Positions 50,969 to 62,592 are shown, counted from the first letter of the stretch. The stretch is 64,000 nt of DNA from Perca fluviatilis (GCF_010015445.1 NC_053112.1:3079219-3143218); one strand, 5' to 3'. Notes: a model not told the origin generated them from the letters alone. A program made the numbers and translations.

Positions 50969-53900
50969 GTGAGTCAAAAACAACTTTTCATATTCTCAGT
51001 GTTCAGTAGATTTATTGGCTCCATAAATCCTTCGCTGTGTGTCGGGTCCCTCTACATTATGTTTATTACACAACTACTTACTGAAGAAATAAATAATTTG
51101 ATACAAAATTATTTTATTGATTTTTAAAATGGTCCTTTCATAGACTTTATGATCACAACTGTGTCCATGGCAACAAGCAGTACAGCAGAATGCCATGATT
51201 GACCAATCAGAATCAAGTATTTAACAAAGCTGTGTAATTCTCTATAACAGACCATTGCTATGGACACAGCTATGATCACTCTGGAGGACATCTGTCAATC
51301 CACAGAAGTTTGAGTAATTTATCAGCTGGGGCAAAAAAAGTAAAGAAACAAAATGGAGAACCAGAAAATGCAGAGGAGAGGTTACCAGACACAGCTGGAT
51401 GACCGAGAAATGAACAGACATGTAGCAAACATTAAATGGAGTACGTCAAAACATTTTCAGTTTAATGTGAATTATGAGTAGGCTCCATTTTTTCAACCGT
51501 GTATTTTCTTTAGCAAAAGCAATATTTTGAGTCAAATCTTTTGATTTATTTGGTAAGTGCAGTAGCTGTATAATAACGTGGATAATGTAGTATTGATATT
51601 TTTGGTAGGAGCTGTGTAATAACAGGGATAATGTAGTATTAATTTATTTGGTAAGTACAGTAGCTGTGTAATAATGTGGATAATGTAGTATTGATATGTT
51701 TGGTAGGAGCTGTGTAATAACAGGGATAATGTAGTATTGATTTATTTGGTAATTACAGCAGCTGTGTAATAATGTGGATAATGTAGTATTGATATGTTTG
51801 GTGAGTAGCTGTGTAATAAGAGGGATAATGTAGTATTAATTTATTTGGTAAGTAGCTGTGTAATAACAGGAATAATGTAATATTGATTTATTTGGTTAGT
51901 ACCTGTGTAATAACAGGAATAATGTAGTATTGATTTATTTGGTAAGTACCTGTGTAATAACAGGGATAATGTAGTATTGATTTATTTGGTAAGTACCTGT
52001 GTAATAACAGGGATAATGTAGTATTGATTTATTTGGTAAGTACCTGTGTAATAACAGGGATAATGTAGTACTGATTTATTTGGTAGGTACCTGTGTAATA
52101 CCAGGGATAATGTAGTATTGATTTATTTGGTAAGTACCTGTGTAATACCAGGGATAATGTAGTATTGATTTATTTGGTAGGTACCTGTGTAATAACAGGG
52201 ATAATGTAGTACTGATTTATTTGGTAGGTACCTGTGTAATAACAGGGATAATGTAGTATTGATTTATTTGGTAAGTACCTGTGTAATAACAGGGATAATG
52301 TAGTACTGATTTATTTGGTAGGTACCTGTGTAATAACAGGGATAATGTAGTACTGATTTATTTGGTAGGTACCTGTGTAATAACAGGGATAATGTAGTAC
52401 TGATTTATTTGGTAAGTACCTGTGTAATAACAGGGATAATGTAGTATTGATTTATTTGGTAGGTACCTGTGTAATAACGGGGATAATGTAGTATTGATTT
52501 ATTTGGTAGGTACCTGTGTAATAACAGGGATAATGTAGTATTGATTTATTTGGTAGGTACCTGTGTAATAACAGGGATAATGTAGTATTGATTTATTTGG
52601 TAGGTACCTGTGTAATAACAGGGATAATGTAGTATTGATTTATTTGGTAAGTACCTGTGTAATAACGGGGATAATGTAGTATTGATTTATTTGGTAGGTA
52701 CCTGTGTAATAACAGGGATAATGTAGTACTGATTTATTTGGTAGGTACCTGTGTAATAACAGGGATAATGTAGTACTGATTTATTTGGTAAGTACCTGTG
52801 TAATAACAGGGATAATGTAGTATTGATTTATTTGGTAGGTACCTGTGTAATAACGGGGATAATGTAGTATTGATTTATTTGGTAGGTACCTGTGTAATAA
52901 CGGGGATAATGTAGTATTGATTTATTTGGTAGGTACCTGTGTAATAACGGGGATAATGTAGTATTGATTTATTTGGTAGGTACCTGTGTAATAACGGGCA
53001 TAATGTAGAGCGAGCCGGACACAAATACATCGACGACAGGGTGACGCAGAGACGTTCTCTTCAATGTCAAAATCTGTGATCAAATCTGATCAGACTCTCC
53101 TGCCACTCTGACTGACTGATAATTATTGACTGATGTGTTGTTTGTTATTTCACTTATGCTGTGAAATTAGTTCATGTGCCCCCCTATGAAAGAGCAGATA
53201 CCCAGCCTTCTATCTGCTCAGAGTAAACTACACATATTAGGATGTTTTTAATATTTCAGGGTTAGATGGTTGTAAATATGAAGATAAGGAGCCGCCTGCA
53301 GAACAAAGACAAACACTCAGGCGTTCATGTGTTTAATAATAAAATATTTATTTTTTTACTTTGAAAATGTCTTTCTGCAGGTACTTTGGCGTCTGGCTGA
53401 TTTTCTTCATGCTCGGTTTGGGAACGCTGCTGCCCTGGAACTTCTTCATGACAGCTACCATGGTATGACATCACTTCCTGTCTGTGCTCCACCTGCACAC
53501 CATCTTCTGCTCTGAACCAACTTTTATTTTGAAGGATGGGGAAGCAGTCCAGATACTGAATTAAGCTAATGCTAGCTTGTGCCAGGTGAAATGTTTTTAT
53601 TTTATTTCAGATATTAGGAGTTCCTCAAGCGGCTGCTTGAGGCGAGTCATTCCCCATCCAAACTTCACAGGAGAATTTAACGTGTTTACAGCCTGGGACA
53701 AAACAAACGTTTTAGTCGCTATAGACATTCCTTTTTCATGACTGCATTTTTATATAATTCACCTGTTATTATATTAAAGATGCAAAATGTAATACTGACA
53801 GCTAGTATTTAAAATAGTTATTGCAGTACAAATTCAAAATACTGGAGAGAGTCGTCTCCCTGGCCCCCTCCTCCCCAGACTCGAAGTTCATGGAGGTTGC

Positions 53901-56799
53901 CAGCCTGAGACCGCGGCATCCAAAACAATGTTGGTAGACGTTAGTCTCACATAGCCGGACATTACTCCACAGCACAGCTGAGTAGCTAACGTTAGATGCT
54001 GGCTATATTGACATGTCATAAAAGCCCGTGCTCACGCGGAGCTCTCTACTCGACGGACAGACACGATTCCTCGGCTTAGAATTACGTTGAGAACTGCTAC
54101 AAATGACACTACCTTGCCGCTTTCTCCACCCGACTGAACACACTTTGTGTTAGAATTACATCAAAATTGGCTAAACACACTGCAAACCCACGGTCCTCTC
54201 TTCCTGATTTACAGCCCCCCTATTTTGGCTTCAAATAACTCACCGTTGTTGGCTATGGCTGCTGAACAGGCTACATGTTGTAAACAGCCATGGCCCGCTT
54301 GCCTGGTCATCCCGTAACATTAGCAGTTAGCATGGGGGTGTTAGCCAGCACCAGTCGGGATCACTTTACTGGCTGTGTCTCATATTGGACCTTTTAAGGC
54401 TTAAATCTGCATACTGTTACTATCTACACAAGATTAGGTATTTCAGTATGAAAACCCGGATATTTTATTTAACAAAGTATCCTGTATCATAAATACATGT
54501 CTGGTATTTGTAGCAAAGCAAACCATTTGAAAATCTATTCGAAATTCATTGTGGATAGACCCCTGCCTCGATAGACTTGCATGCATTAAGCGGCGCGACA
54601 TGTCCGTCCCAAACTGACGACCACCTTGACGTATCACTGTAATGAACTGCAGTGGTCAGTGAAGTATCTACGGGTATACAGTATCTCACAAAAGTGGGTA
54701 CACCCCTCACATTTTAGTAAATATTTCATTGTATCTTTTAATGGGACAACACTAAAGGTTCCCATTTAACGGGTAGGAAAAAACTCACCTGAGCATCTGT
54801 CGGCTTGTCTAGACGAAATAAAGAAGTGGATGTCTACAAATTTCTTAAAATTAAATGATAATAAAACGGAACTTATACTTTTTGGTCCTCCTAAAAGTAG
54901 CCTAAATCATATCCCTGAAGCGTTTACACTCTCTATACCTACAAATACTTGTGTGAAAAATCTTGGTGTTTCAATAGATAGTTCTTTGAAATTGGATAAA
55001 CAAATTAACTCTGTTGTTAGTTCGTGTTTCTTTCATTTACGTATGCTGACTAAAGTTAAGCCGTTTTTATTCTCCCCCCCAGCTGAAGCTTTGTGGGGGG
55101 GGATACATAGAATTTTATCATTTTCCCGACTGGACTACTGTAATGCTTTATATTACGGAATAAATTCTACAACTTTAACACGTCTTCAAACAGTCCAGAA
55201 TGCGGCGGCCAAGACTTTTAAAAGGACGTTCGTAAATACGAACACATCACTCCAATTTTAGCTTCCCTTCACTGGTTGCCGGTTCGTTTTAGGGTCGATT
55301 TTAAAATTCTTTTATTTGTTTATAAATGTCTTAACAATCAAGCTCCCCTCTATTTATCGGAGCTCCTAGAGCAATACACTCCTTCCAGGGATCTTAGGTC
55401 AGGTACACAGAAACTTTTATCCATACCACGGTACAGGTTAAAACACAGAGGTTATCGTGCCTTTGCCATTGCTGGCCCGACACTATGGAATAGCTTGCCC
55501 TCTCATATTCGTTCTGCTTCTGACTTGTCAGTTTTCAAGTCACTCTTGAAAACACACTTTTATTCAATTGCTTTTAATAGTGTTTAATTTGTTTTTAATT
55601 TTTCTTGTTTTGTCTGTCGTGTGATATTCTATTGCTCTGTAAAGCACATTGGTCAGCTTGTCTGTATAAATAGTGCTGTATAAGTAAATTTTGACTTGAC
55701 TTGACTAAAGAAATTACACTTTGCTACAATGTAAAGTATTAAGTGTACAGCTTGTATAACAGTGTAAATGTGCAGTCCCCTAAAAATAACTCAACACACA
55801 GCCATTAATGTCTAAACCACTGGCAACAAAAGTCATTACACCCCTATGTTAAATTCCTATGGAGGCAGGCAGATGTTTATTATAAAGGCCAGTTATTTCA
55901 TGAATCCAGGATACTATGCATCCTGATAAAGTTCCCTTGGCCTTTGGAATTAAAATAGCCCCCGCACATCATAACATACCCTTCACCATACCGAGAGATT
56001 GGCATGGGGTACTTTCCATAACATCATCTCTCAATGCAAATCAAACCAGCTATTAGGCTAACCGACATAAAACCATGCCAATCTCTAGGTATGGTGAAGG
56101 GTATGTGATGATGTGGGGGTATGGTGAAGGGTATGTGATGATGTGGGGGTATGGCGAAGGGTATGTGATGATGTGGGGCTATTTTAATTCCAAAGGCCAA
56201 GAGAACTTTATCAGGATGCAGGGTATCCTGGATCTATGAAATAACTGGCCTTTAAAAATAAACATCTGCCTGCCTCTATGGGAATTTAACATAGGGTTGT
56301 TCTCACTTTTGTTGCCAGCGGTTTAGACATTAATGGCTGTGTGTTGAGTTATTTTGAGGGGACAGCACATTGTTATACAAGCTGTACACTTAATACTTCA
56401 CTTTGTAGCAAAGTGTAATTTCTTCAGTGTTGTCCCATTAAAAGATATAATGAAATGTTTAGTAAAATGTGAGGGGTGAACTCAGTTTTGTGAGATACTG
56501 TGTATCTAGAGTCGAACCAATGGGTGCAGAGCTGAGAGCCACAGACAGGAAGTCAGCCCACATGTTGTTGTTGTTTGAGTCTGAATATTGTAAACAGAAT
56601 AACACAATGGTTGTCTGTGTCTTTAGTACTTCACCAGCCGTCTGAAGGACTCGTCATCGGTCGATTATTCAGCCAATCAGACAGAAGCAGAAGGTGAACA
56701 TCGCAGCATTCTGGAGGCTAAATTCAACAACGTGATGACGCTGTGCGCCATGCTGCCGTTGCTCCTTTGCACTTGCCTCAACTCCTTCCTGCACTCACT
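50943..56799 (+). CDS. slc29a1: SLC29A1-like equilibrative nucleoside transporter, first three coding exons
   Basis: Joined pieces 50943-50968, 53381-53462 and 56627-56799 give 93 codons plus two bases. Equilibrative nucleoside transporters carry purine and pyrimidine nucleosides down their gradients across the plasma membrane through 11 helices. Residues 1-9 are MAVSSPRDK. Helix 1 is GVWLIFFMLGLGTLLPWNFF (about 12-31), with the family's WLIFF...GTLLPWNFF signature. The first extracellular loop (37-66) has an Asn-Gln-Thr glycosylation sequon at residue 53. Helix 2 starts FNNVMTLCAMLPLLL (about 68-82). These strings are closer to ENT1 than to ENT2. The remaining helices lie beyond the window or were not found in 56800-64000, which is taken as intron 3. 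Confidence 0.9.
51530..53010. repeat. 47-bp minisatellite in transporter intron 1
   Basis: About 31 units reading GGTAAGTACCTGTGTAATAA, then CAGGGATAATGTAGTATTGA, then TTTATTT. Earlier units (51540-51860) are more diverged. Each unit begins with GGTAAGTA or GGTAGGTA. Confidence 0.96.
53381..53462 (+). CDS. slc29a1: Transporter exon with helix 1
   Basis: 82 nt between TTTCTGCAG and GTATGA, encoding (K)YFGVWLIFFMLGLGTLLP and WNFFMTATM. Ends on a codon boundary. Confidence 0.95.
53463..54678 (+). other. First part of transporter intron 2
   Basis: Unique-looking sequence with no element that I can name. Several GCTAGC/GTTAGC words and TTAGCCAGCACCAGTC are typical of fish interspersed repeats, but no ends are visible. 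Confidence 0.5.
54758..55703 (+). mobile_element. 5'-truncated LINE (L2/CR1-like) with target duplication
   Basis: Flanked by the 7-bp duplication ACTAAAG (54751-54757 and 55704-55710). The 3' end is a short repeat TTGACTTGACTTG, as in L2-type LINEs. Only the last part of ORF2 is present. Confidence 0.85.
54830..55587 (+). pseudogene. LINE ORF2 C-terminal fragment
   Basis: Two frames. 54830-55261 encodes a reverse-transcriptase thumb: MSTNFLKLNDNKTELILFGP, CVKNLGVSIDSSLKLDKQI, SRLDYCNALYYGI, LQTVQNAAA. A frameshift at about 55255 leads into 55276-55587: MPVRFRVDFKILLFVYKCLN, APLYLSELLEQYTPSRDLRS, LWNSLPSHIRSASDLSVFKS. This is the usual last 250 residues of L2/Rex1-type ORF2. The catalytic core was lost through 5' truncation. 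Confidence 0.9.
56627..56799 (+). CDS. slc29a1: Transporter exon with loop 1 and helix 2
   Basis: 173 nt between GTCTTTAG and GTGAGT: YFTSRLKDSSSVDYSANQTE, then AEGEHRSILEAKFNNVMTLC, then AMLPLLLCTCLNSFLHS. Contains the Asn-Gln-Thr sequon and ends in phase 2. Confidence 0.95.
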
Positions 56800-56841
56800 G
56801 TGAGTACTGTAACACAACACCAACGAAAGAGTCCAACAACA

Positions 56842-57350
56842 ACTGGTCTTTGAGCATTTATTATATTTTGCAAAATATGAGAATACAGATTCAAAGGTAC
56901 ATGCAGTACAACTGAATGAGCATTACTAAACTAAAATCTAAACATCACATCATCATATAGTCAAAACCTCTCTCAAGCCACCCCTCTAACTTTATCTTTT
57001 AGCCTGGCCATAGTTGAAAAGAGGACATCACCAAAAGTCAAACCATCCTCACCTTCCTCCCTGCTCTCTGTTCCCAACATTAGCCTAAACAATAGTTTAT
57101 CTCAGGAGGCAGTAGGAGACATGGTTTGTGGCCTTCTCGACTTTGTCTGCTAAAAAGTTAAACAAAATGAGAAGCTAGAGTTTCTTAAACAAAAACCACT
57201 AGGCCAAGAGTTCATGGCTGCTGCTGTCCCTCTCTAGTCTTTAAGAGTCTAACAGGAAGGAACAACATTTTATGGAGGTTTAAAACAATCTTTAAGCAAA
57301 TGGTTAAAATCATTAATCAATAATGGTTAAAATAAAATTTGCTACCACAG
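56842..57350 (-). repeat. 3' LTR of the retrovirus
   Basis: On the minus strand it begins TGTGGTAGCAAATTTTATTT and stops at TGCTCAAAGACCA. Its start matches 61034-60911 and its end matches 59568-59478, both over 90-125 bp with very few differences. The internal copy continues about 90 bp further (to TTCCATAACA at 59391), so this LTR is probably truncated at 56842. Confidence 0.82.
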
Positions 57351-57593
57351 TCCACCCTTTTGATTACAAAATAATCACACAAATAAATTTTACTTTAAAA
57401 ATTCAAACCTTCTTAAAGATTCAAACATAATTGATCACAAAATTCAACCTTTACTTCTTAAGATTCAAACTTATGGATATAATTGTCTATTGCTGAAATG
57501 CTGTTTTTAAAGAGGTACAAAAAAAACCCCTTTTTAATTGTAGCAAGCGTTCACGTCTAAGTAAAAATAATAAAACAAAAATTTTAATCAGTC

Positions 57594-59310
57594 TCACACA
57601 ATATCAGAAACGGAGTCCAGGACCTCATCATCATACCTGGACAGACGAAACAAGTCAGAGGACTCAGTATTCTGAAGTGCCTGATACTGTATCATATTTA
57701 CCATGAAGATGGAGGAAATCATTTTCTTGACTAGTGGGATTATGCAGCATACACAGATCAGGAAACCAAAAATCAAAGTTATTAGTTGTGCAACAAATCG
57801 AGCTAACCAAGCCTTCCATCCCCCTTGAAAAACCCAGGCCCACCAGTCCCATCCTGCATAGTGTTCTGGGATGTCCTGTGCTTTGAGATTAGTCAAAAGT
57901 AGGTTCAAGTGGTGAATGGTGTCAGTGATGTTTCCTGAAATGTCTGGAATGAATGTGCAGCAGTGTGTTCCAATTATGTGACATAGTCCCCCCTGTGCTG
58001 CTAGCAATAGGTACAATCCCATCTGATGCTGCATTAGCATGTTTCTCATAGCTCGCATAACAGGAGGAAATTCTCCAAACCCTGAAATCATCATAGCAGT
58101 CAAATTCTCAAGACTTTCCTGAACCCGATCAATATTATGTGCATTGTTTACTGTTCCATACCAAGGAAAGAATCCTGCTGCAAATTTAGTTCCTGGGCTG
58201 GTAACCTCTCGCTTATCTCGAGCAGAAACATCAGATGTGGGCATGTACATGGGATAGTGGTGAGTTGTATGCACAAGGGAAGTCATAACTGTAATAGAAG
58301 GTGTCAAATATATCATACTACATCTTCCTGCCCATTGTGAAGTCAAAATCTGATACCAATGGTCTCGACAGAGCCAAACATAATCCACTAGAGACCCTGC
58401 GCCAGAATCATCAGGCCAACGCATGGTGTGAGTCAAAGATGGTATCAGTACTGAAGCACTAAGATACCCTGGTGTGGAGTGTAAGCATGCACTAATATTT
58501 AAATCCCCTGTTGCGCACGTACAATTCAAAGTCCGCTGACAACCCGTGGTTACCCCCAAATACTGAGAACCCATGCGACGAGGTCGTTCAATGCATAGGG
58601 CATGCGTCAAATTCTTCATAAGGCTATGGTGAAACTGTCCTATACTATCAGATGCTTTTCCATTTTTAGTTTTAAAAATAGTACCATTCGGAGCATGCAC
58701 AGTGCGATTCGCAAAACCTCCACAAGGTGAAGGTTGAATAAAAGCCGAATAGAACTGACCCCCCTCCTCTCTAACATCCTTGAGTGCTGTCAGAGCACAG
58801 ACAACTTCTGTGAGATTCAATGTGTGTGGTTTTACTGGGGTAGCCTGCTTCTGAGAGTGGGGAAATAGTGAACAAACATAACAAGAGTCATTATACCCTA
58901 CATCACGCGTGAACTTCTTAACTAGGCCAAGCCATGCATTAGTGGAGAATGCATCATTCTCATCAGAAGATCCCCATCTGTTAGATAAACTTTCAAAAGT
59001 CTGCGTCAAATGTGGTGATTCTGTGTGAGATGTGGAAGGTGAGATTACTTTAAGATAGAAAGATCCACAGGGAAGCCTCCCTAAGGTCATAATACACACA
59101 ACGCTTGAAGTAACTGGTGGTACATTGGTATGTTAACAAGATGCCTGTTGAGGAATAGTTTACTTTCTTTATTGACAATCTATTGGTTAGGTTTGTGTGG
59201 TCGTTAGGAACTTCATAGCCCCAACCTACATTACCTGTATACCAAACAGCCTGTTTCCATGAGGAACATATGGGTCCTCCTTCTCTGTAGTATCCTAAAT
59301 CCATTATCAC
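57594..59310 (-). pseudogene. env: Retroviral envelope gene, gammaretrovirus type, one frameshift
   Basis: A 501-codon open frame (59099-57594) preceded by about 75 codons in another frame (59310-59085), so one small indel separates the N-terminus from the rest. Envelope proteins mediate receptor binding and membrane fusion. Visible hallmarks: a CYVC motif (CxxC type) in the surface subunit about 70 residues into the long frame; many Asn-linked glycosylation sequons; a basic cleavage site RDKR; a CX6CC motif (CHIIGTHCC) preceded by a segment in the position of the immunosuppressive-like domain; and a transmembrane segment followed by a short tail. The CxxC/CX6CC pair marks covalently linked gamma-type envelopes. 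No further stop occurs in 501 codons. Confidence 0.88.
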
Positions 59311-59390
59311 TGTAATGTAACATACATATATCTCTCTCTCTCCTATTGATGCTCCATGCTCCCCGCACCTGCCGACAACGCCAAAATGTT

Positions 59391-59568
59391 ATGGAAGTTT
59401 TCTTGAAGCAGCAGAGTTTAGTAAATATCAATGATAAAAATGAAAACATATAAAGACTGTTTGAGAATTAAACCAAAGTCTGGTCTTTGAGCATTTATTA
59501 TATTTTGCAAAATATGAGAATACAGATTCAAAGGTACATGCAGTACAACTGAATGAGCATTACTTTTA
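59391..59568 (-). repeat. Internal LTR end (R/U5-like)
   Basis: 59478-59568 duplicates the end of the 3' LTR; 59391-59477 extends it to TTCCATAACA. It is followed on the minus strand by TTTTGGCGTTGTCGGCAGG, in the position of a primer-binding site (TGG start). The matching tRNA was not determined. Confidence 0.75.
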
Positions 59569-60905
59569 ATTCCCTGTAGGATTGTGTATGGATTTGGCAC
59601 ATTTGGTGCGCGCGCATGAACAGCTGCATTGACAGCTTTCAAGTCCTGAACAAAACGCCATTCCGTCGGAATGCCTTTTGGCCGTATTTTCTTTACCGGA
59701 AAAATCGGTGTTCTAACAGGAGAATCTGGACACGGAATTATAACTCCTGTATCCAATAAGGAGTTAATAACGGGTCGGATTCCATCAATCTTCCTGTTTT
59801 AACGGATATTGATGTTTCTGTGGTCTGTAGTCGAACGTGGTATTATGACGACAGGTTGACAATTTTTAATCAACCCCACGTCATATTTATGTGTCGCCCA
59901 AAGGTGTGTTGGCACTTTGGCTAAAAGTGGTGAGACGTCAGTAGGTAAAATGTTGTTACCAGACAATCCATCGTTCAATCCAGTTACACCGGATAAAGAC
60001 AAATCGGTTTCCTGATCAAATAAAGACAAAGAGAGAAGAATATGAGCTACAGAGTTAGAAATTCTGAAAAAGTGTTTCTGTTTATCAGTCAAGGCTACCG
60101 TCACCGTGCGCGTATGCGTGCCAGTAGACGTAAGACAACTGTCGGTCCTTGGACTGGTCAAGGAATTTGTCAACATATTCTTCTTCTGGAGTTGGGGAGA
60201 CAAGAGAGATACAATGCATTTGTTGTGGTGTTCTCATCACTGCTAAAGGTGACACTAGTTGTTGTGCTTCTGTCAGGAGGTCGATAGCCCGACAAAGGTT
60301 AACGTCCCATAGAAATGTGAAGGAGTGTGCACTTTTTGATTTTAACAAAAACATGTCAGGAAAAAGATGATTTTTGTCAAAAAAGGCCAGTGGGGGTAGG
60401 AATTACCCCTATACCAAAAACACACATTAGATCTCTTCCTAATAAATTTACCGGGCACACAGGTGAGAGCAAAAATGAGCATTTTGCTCTTCTCTCTGGG
60501 TCTGGATCTGTAGGATCTGTGTGCACACAAGTCATTGGAACGGTAAATTTCTCTGGCATTATCATACCACTTGCACTTCTAGAAAGAATTACCCTACCAG
60601 AAAGTTTTTGTTTTGGAAACAATGATTTTTTCAAAACCGAATTTGTAGCCCCTGAATCAACCAAGAATTATATTTCCCTCCCCTGTATTGTCAACACTGT
60701 TGTAGGCAGTTTTTTATACACATCTGATGAATACATAGCATAAGTAGGCATTTTCTCTGCTAATTCCTTCTTTTCTATATGCTGTATTGCATCTAATATG
60801 TTTTGCTTATTGTTTGGGGGTGGTGTAGGTGTTTGTGGTATGCAGGAAAGCATGTCTTCATTGCAAGCATGTGTATCTATGTGTGTGTGCATGTTACCCT
60901 CCTTA
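59569..60905 (-). pseudogene. pol: Retroviral protease and N-terminal reverse transcriptase fragment
   Basis: Reading right to left, a proline-rich linker leads to a protease with the VDSGAT active-site motif (near 60660) and the LLGRDL motif (near 60430). It runs on through broken frames to the RT fingers, WATHKYDVGLIK (near 59880) and PVKKI...WRFVQDLKAVN (59700-59640), and stops after VPNPYTILQGI at 59569. The catalytic YxDD, RNase H and integrase are absent. Stops or frameshifts occur near 60340, 60210 and 59800. It abuts LTR sequence on both sides. Confidence 0.87.
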
Positions 60906-60908
60906 ACA

Positions 60909-61034
60909 GGCCCTCTCTAGTCTTTAAGAGTCTAAGAGGAAGGAACAACATTTTATGGAGGTTTAAAACAATCTTTAAGCAAATGGTTAAAATCATTAAT
61001 CAATAATGGTTAAAATAAAATTTGCCACCACAGT
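60909..61034 (-). repeat. 5' LTR start (U3)
   Basis: 125 bp matching the first part of the 3' LTR (57231-57350), with about three differences. It ends abruptly at CCCTCTCTAGTC, where protease-region sequence begins. Confidence 0.85.
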
Positions 61035-61714
61035 CTTTTGGAGGTTATAGATGTCCTTGAAGAGGGTTAATTAGTCCTGAGAAGACCAGAGAACCTGGAG
61101 AACCTTTAGGGGTTCCAGCACCCGTTTCAACAGCCAATAGAGAAGTCAGCTGGTCAAGTCAGCTACAAACTATAGGAACTGTCAGCTGGTGGAAATGGCA
61201 GAGTTCTAGATGAGGCTCAACGAGCACTGTGAGCACGGTATGTGGTGGAGAGAGCTACAGAGAGACTGAAGAGAAGGAGCAACAATAGAACAAAGGATAA
61301 ATCAGAGAAATAAAACCCTTTTCTCCCTTTAATCGCTACTAGAAATGCCTCTGTAGCTCACTATCACTCTCCTCATTCATACTTAAGATGCTACAAATGA
61401 TATCCAGCTAAAAAAAAGCCTAAAACGTCTGAAGTTAGAACGGAAGTACATAGAGTGGTTTCTATGCAGATTCTACACTGTCTCGTCTCATTGGTAAAAA
61501 CTGTCAGCTTTCAGAACGCTGCAGACCGGAGACATACAAGGAGACTAAAGTTTACACTCGTCTCGGCCAGACTTCTTTTCTTTGAACTGGACTTTAGAGA
61601 ACAAAAAACTTTCCATATCCTGAGAAGAAACATTCAAACCTTCTGACTGTTGCCATCTTTCTTTAAATCGGTTTCTTTGTTACTAGCCAAGGTTTCCGTA
61701 TACTTTGTTCTTCT
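61035..61714. other. Unassigned transporter intron sequence
   Basis: No repeat or exon identified. The short frame at 61455-61646 is unsupported. Confidence 0.5.
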
Positions 61715-61810
61715 GTGTGTGTGTGAGTGTGTGTGTGTGTGTGTGTGTATATATGTGTGTGTGTGTGTATATATGTGTGTGTGTGTATGTATGTGTATAT
61801 ATATATATTA
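61715..61810. repeat. GT/TA microsatellite
   Basis: (GT)n with TATATATGTG interruptions directly left of the next element. Confidence 0.95.
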
Positions 61811-62516
61811 GGGCTGTCAAAATTAACGCGTAAATTTTTGCGTTAATTTTTTAATATTTAACTCGATAAAAAAAATTTACGAAATTAACGCAGCTGTGTT
61901 TGTTTACTTCATGTGGCAGCTGAGAAACGTAATACATCTACATAACAGCAGGCGGTACTACTCTGTATTGTTGCCCAAGTAATGAAAACCGGCAGCTGAT
62001 TGGACGAACGCGTCACATGGGTTTGTTTTCTCCAGATATTGAGAGCCAGACTGTCATGGCGGCCGTTCAGAATACGATCTCATATTGTACTAAAATAGTT
62101 CACTGAAGCATGTTTCTGAAAACATTTTAAGCGAGAAATAGGCCTTGCAGTTGCTGAATCTGTCTTCATTTCAGCTCAACAAGGGTCAGTTTAGAAGATT
62201 TTCGTCAGATTTTGAGAGACTAGTCACCTCATTGTCCCGACTGCCCTGCCGCCGACTGAACATAGGCTCGTTGGAGATGAACTGTTTCTAGCCGTTTCCA
62301 GCAGCCTTCAACAGGACTAAGCCAAATTGTTGCTGCTGTTGTTCTGAAAGATATTAAACATTCTGAACTTAGCAGAACCTTTCCTTGATTGTTTTTTAGC
62401 ATTTAAATATCCATTATGACAAGCTTCAGTCTCAATTTAAAAAAGCGATTAATCGCGATTAATTACAGCAAATTGTGCAATTAATTAGTTAATTTTTTTT
62501 AATCGATTGACAGCCC
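61811..62516. mobile_element. DNA element with GGGCTGTCAA ends
   Basis: GGGCTGTCAA and TTGACAGCCC are perfect terminal inverted repeats. Subterminal blocks are rich in TTAATCGCGATTAAT-like palindromes (61828-61900, 62440-62505). 706 bp, no coding frame. The family name is not certain; TA-rich flanks hide any duplication. Confidence 0.8.
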
Positions 62517-62518
62517 AA

Positions 62519-62592
<74 letters not shown>

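Larger units (their letters stand above)
54679..56500 (+). mobile_element. Tc1-type foldback element with LINE insertion
   Basis: Termini CAGTATCTCACAAAAGTGGG and the inverse ACTCAGTTTTGTGAGATACTG. The arms are inverted over hundreds of bases: 55711-55985 mirrors 56090-56430 (GAAATTACACTTTGCTACAA, CAACACACAGCCATTAATG, GGCAGGCAGATGTTTAT). The centre (56085-56180) has three tandem copies of GTATGGTGAAGGGTATGTGA followed by TGATGTGGGG. No transposase. A LINE at 54758-55703 splits the left arm. Confidence 0.85.
56842..61034 (-). mobile_element. Class I endogenous retrovirus, rearranged
   Basis: Minus-strand provirus. From its 5' side (right): LTR start (61034-60909), a protease/RT fragment (60905-59569), LTR end (59568-59391), primer-site and leader region (59390-59311), env (59310-57594), purine tract (about 57363-57352: AAAAGGGTGGAC on the minus strand) and a 3' LTR (57350-56842). 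Gag, most of pol and integrase are missing. Env and pol features are gammaretrovirus-like. Target-site duplications are not identifiable. Confidence 0.85.

Noticed and set aside
51530..53010. Words resembling the I-SceI homing-endonuclease site (TAACAGGGATAAT)
   Set aside because: The I-SceI site contains TAACAGGGTAAT; the repeat has an extra A and different flanks. Chance similarity in a minisatellite.
60042..60743. Plus-strand frames opposite the retroviral protease region
   Set aside because: Antisense to minus-strand frames that carry protease and RT motifs.
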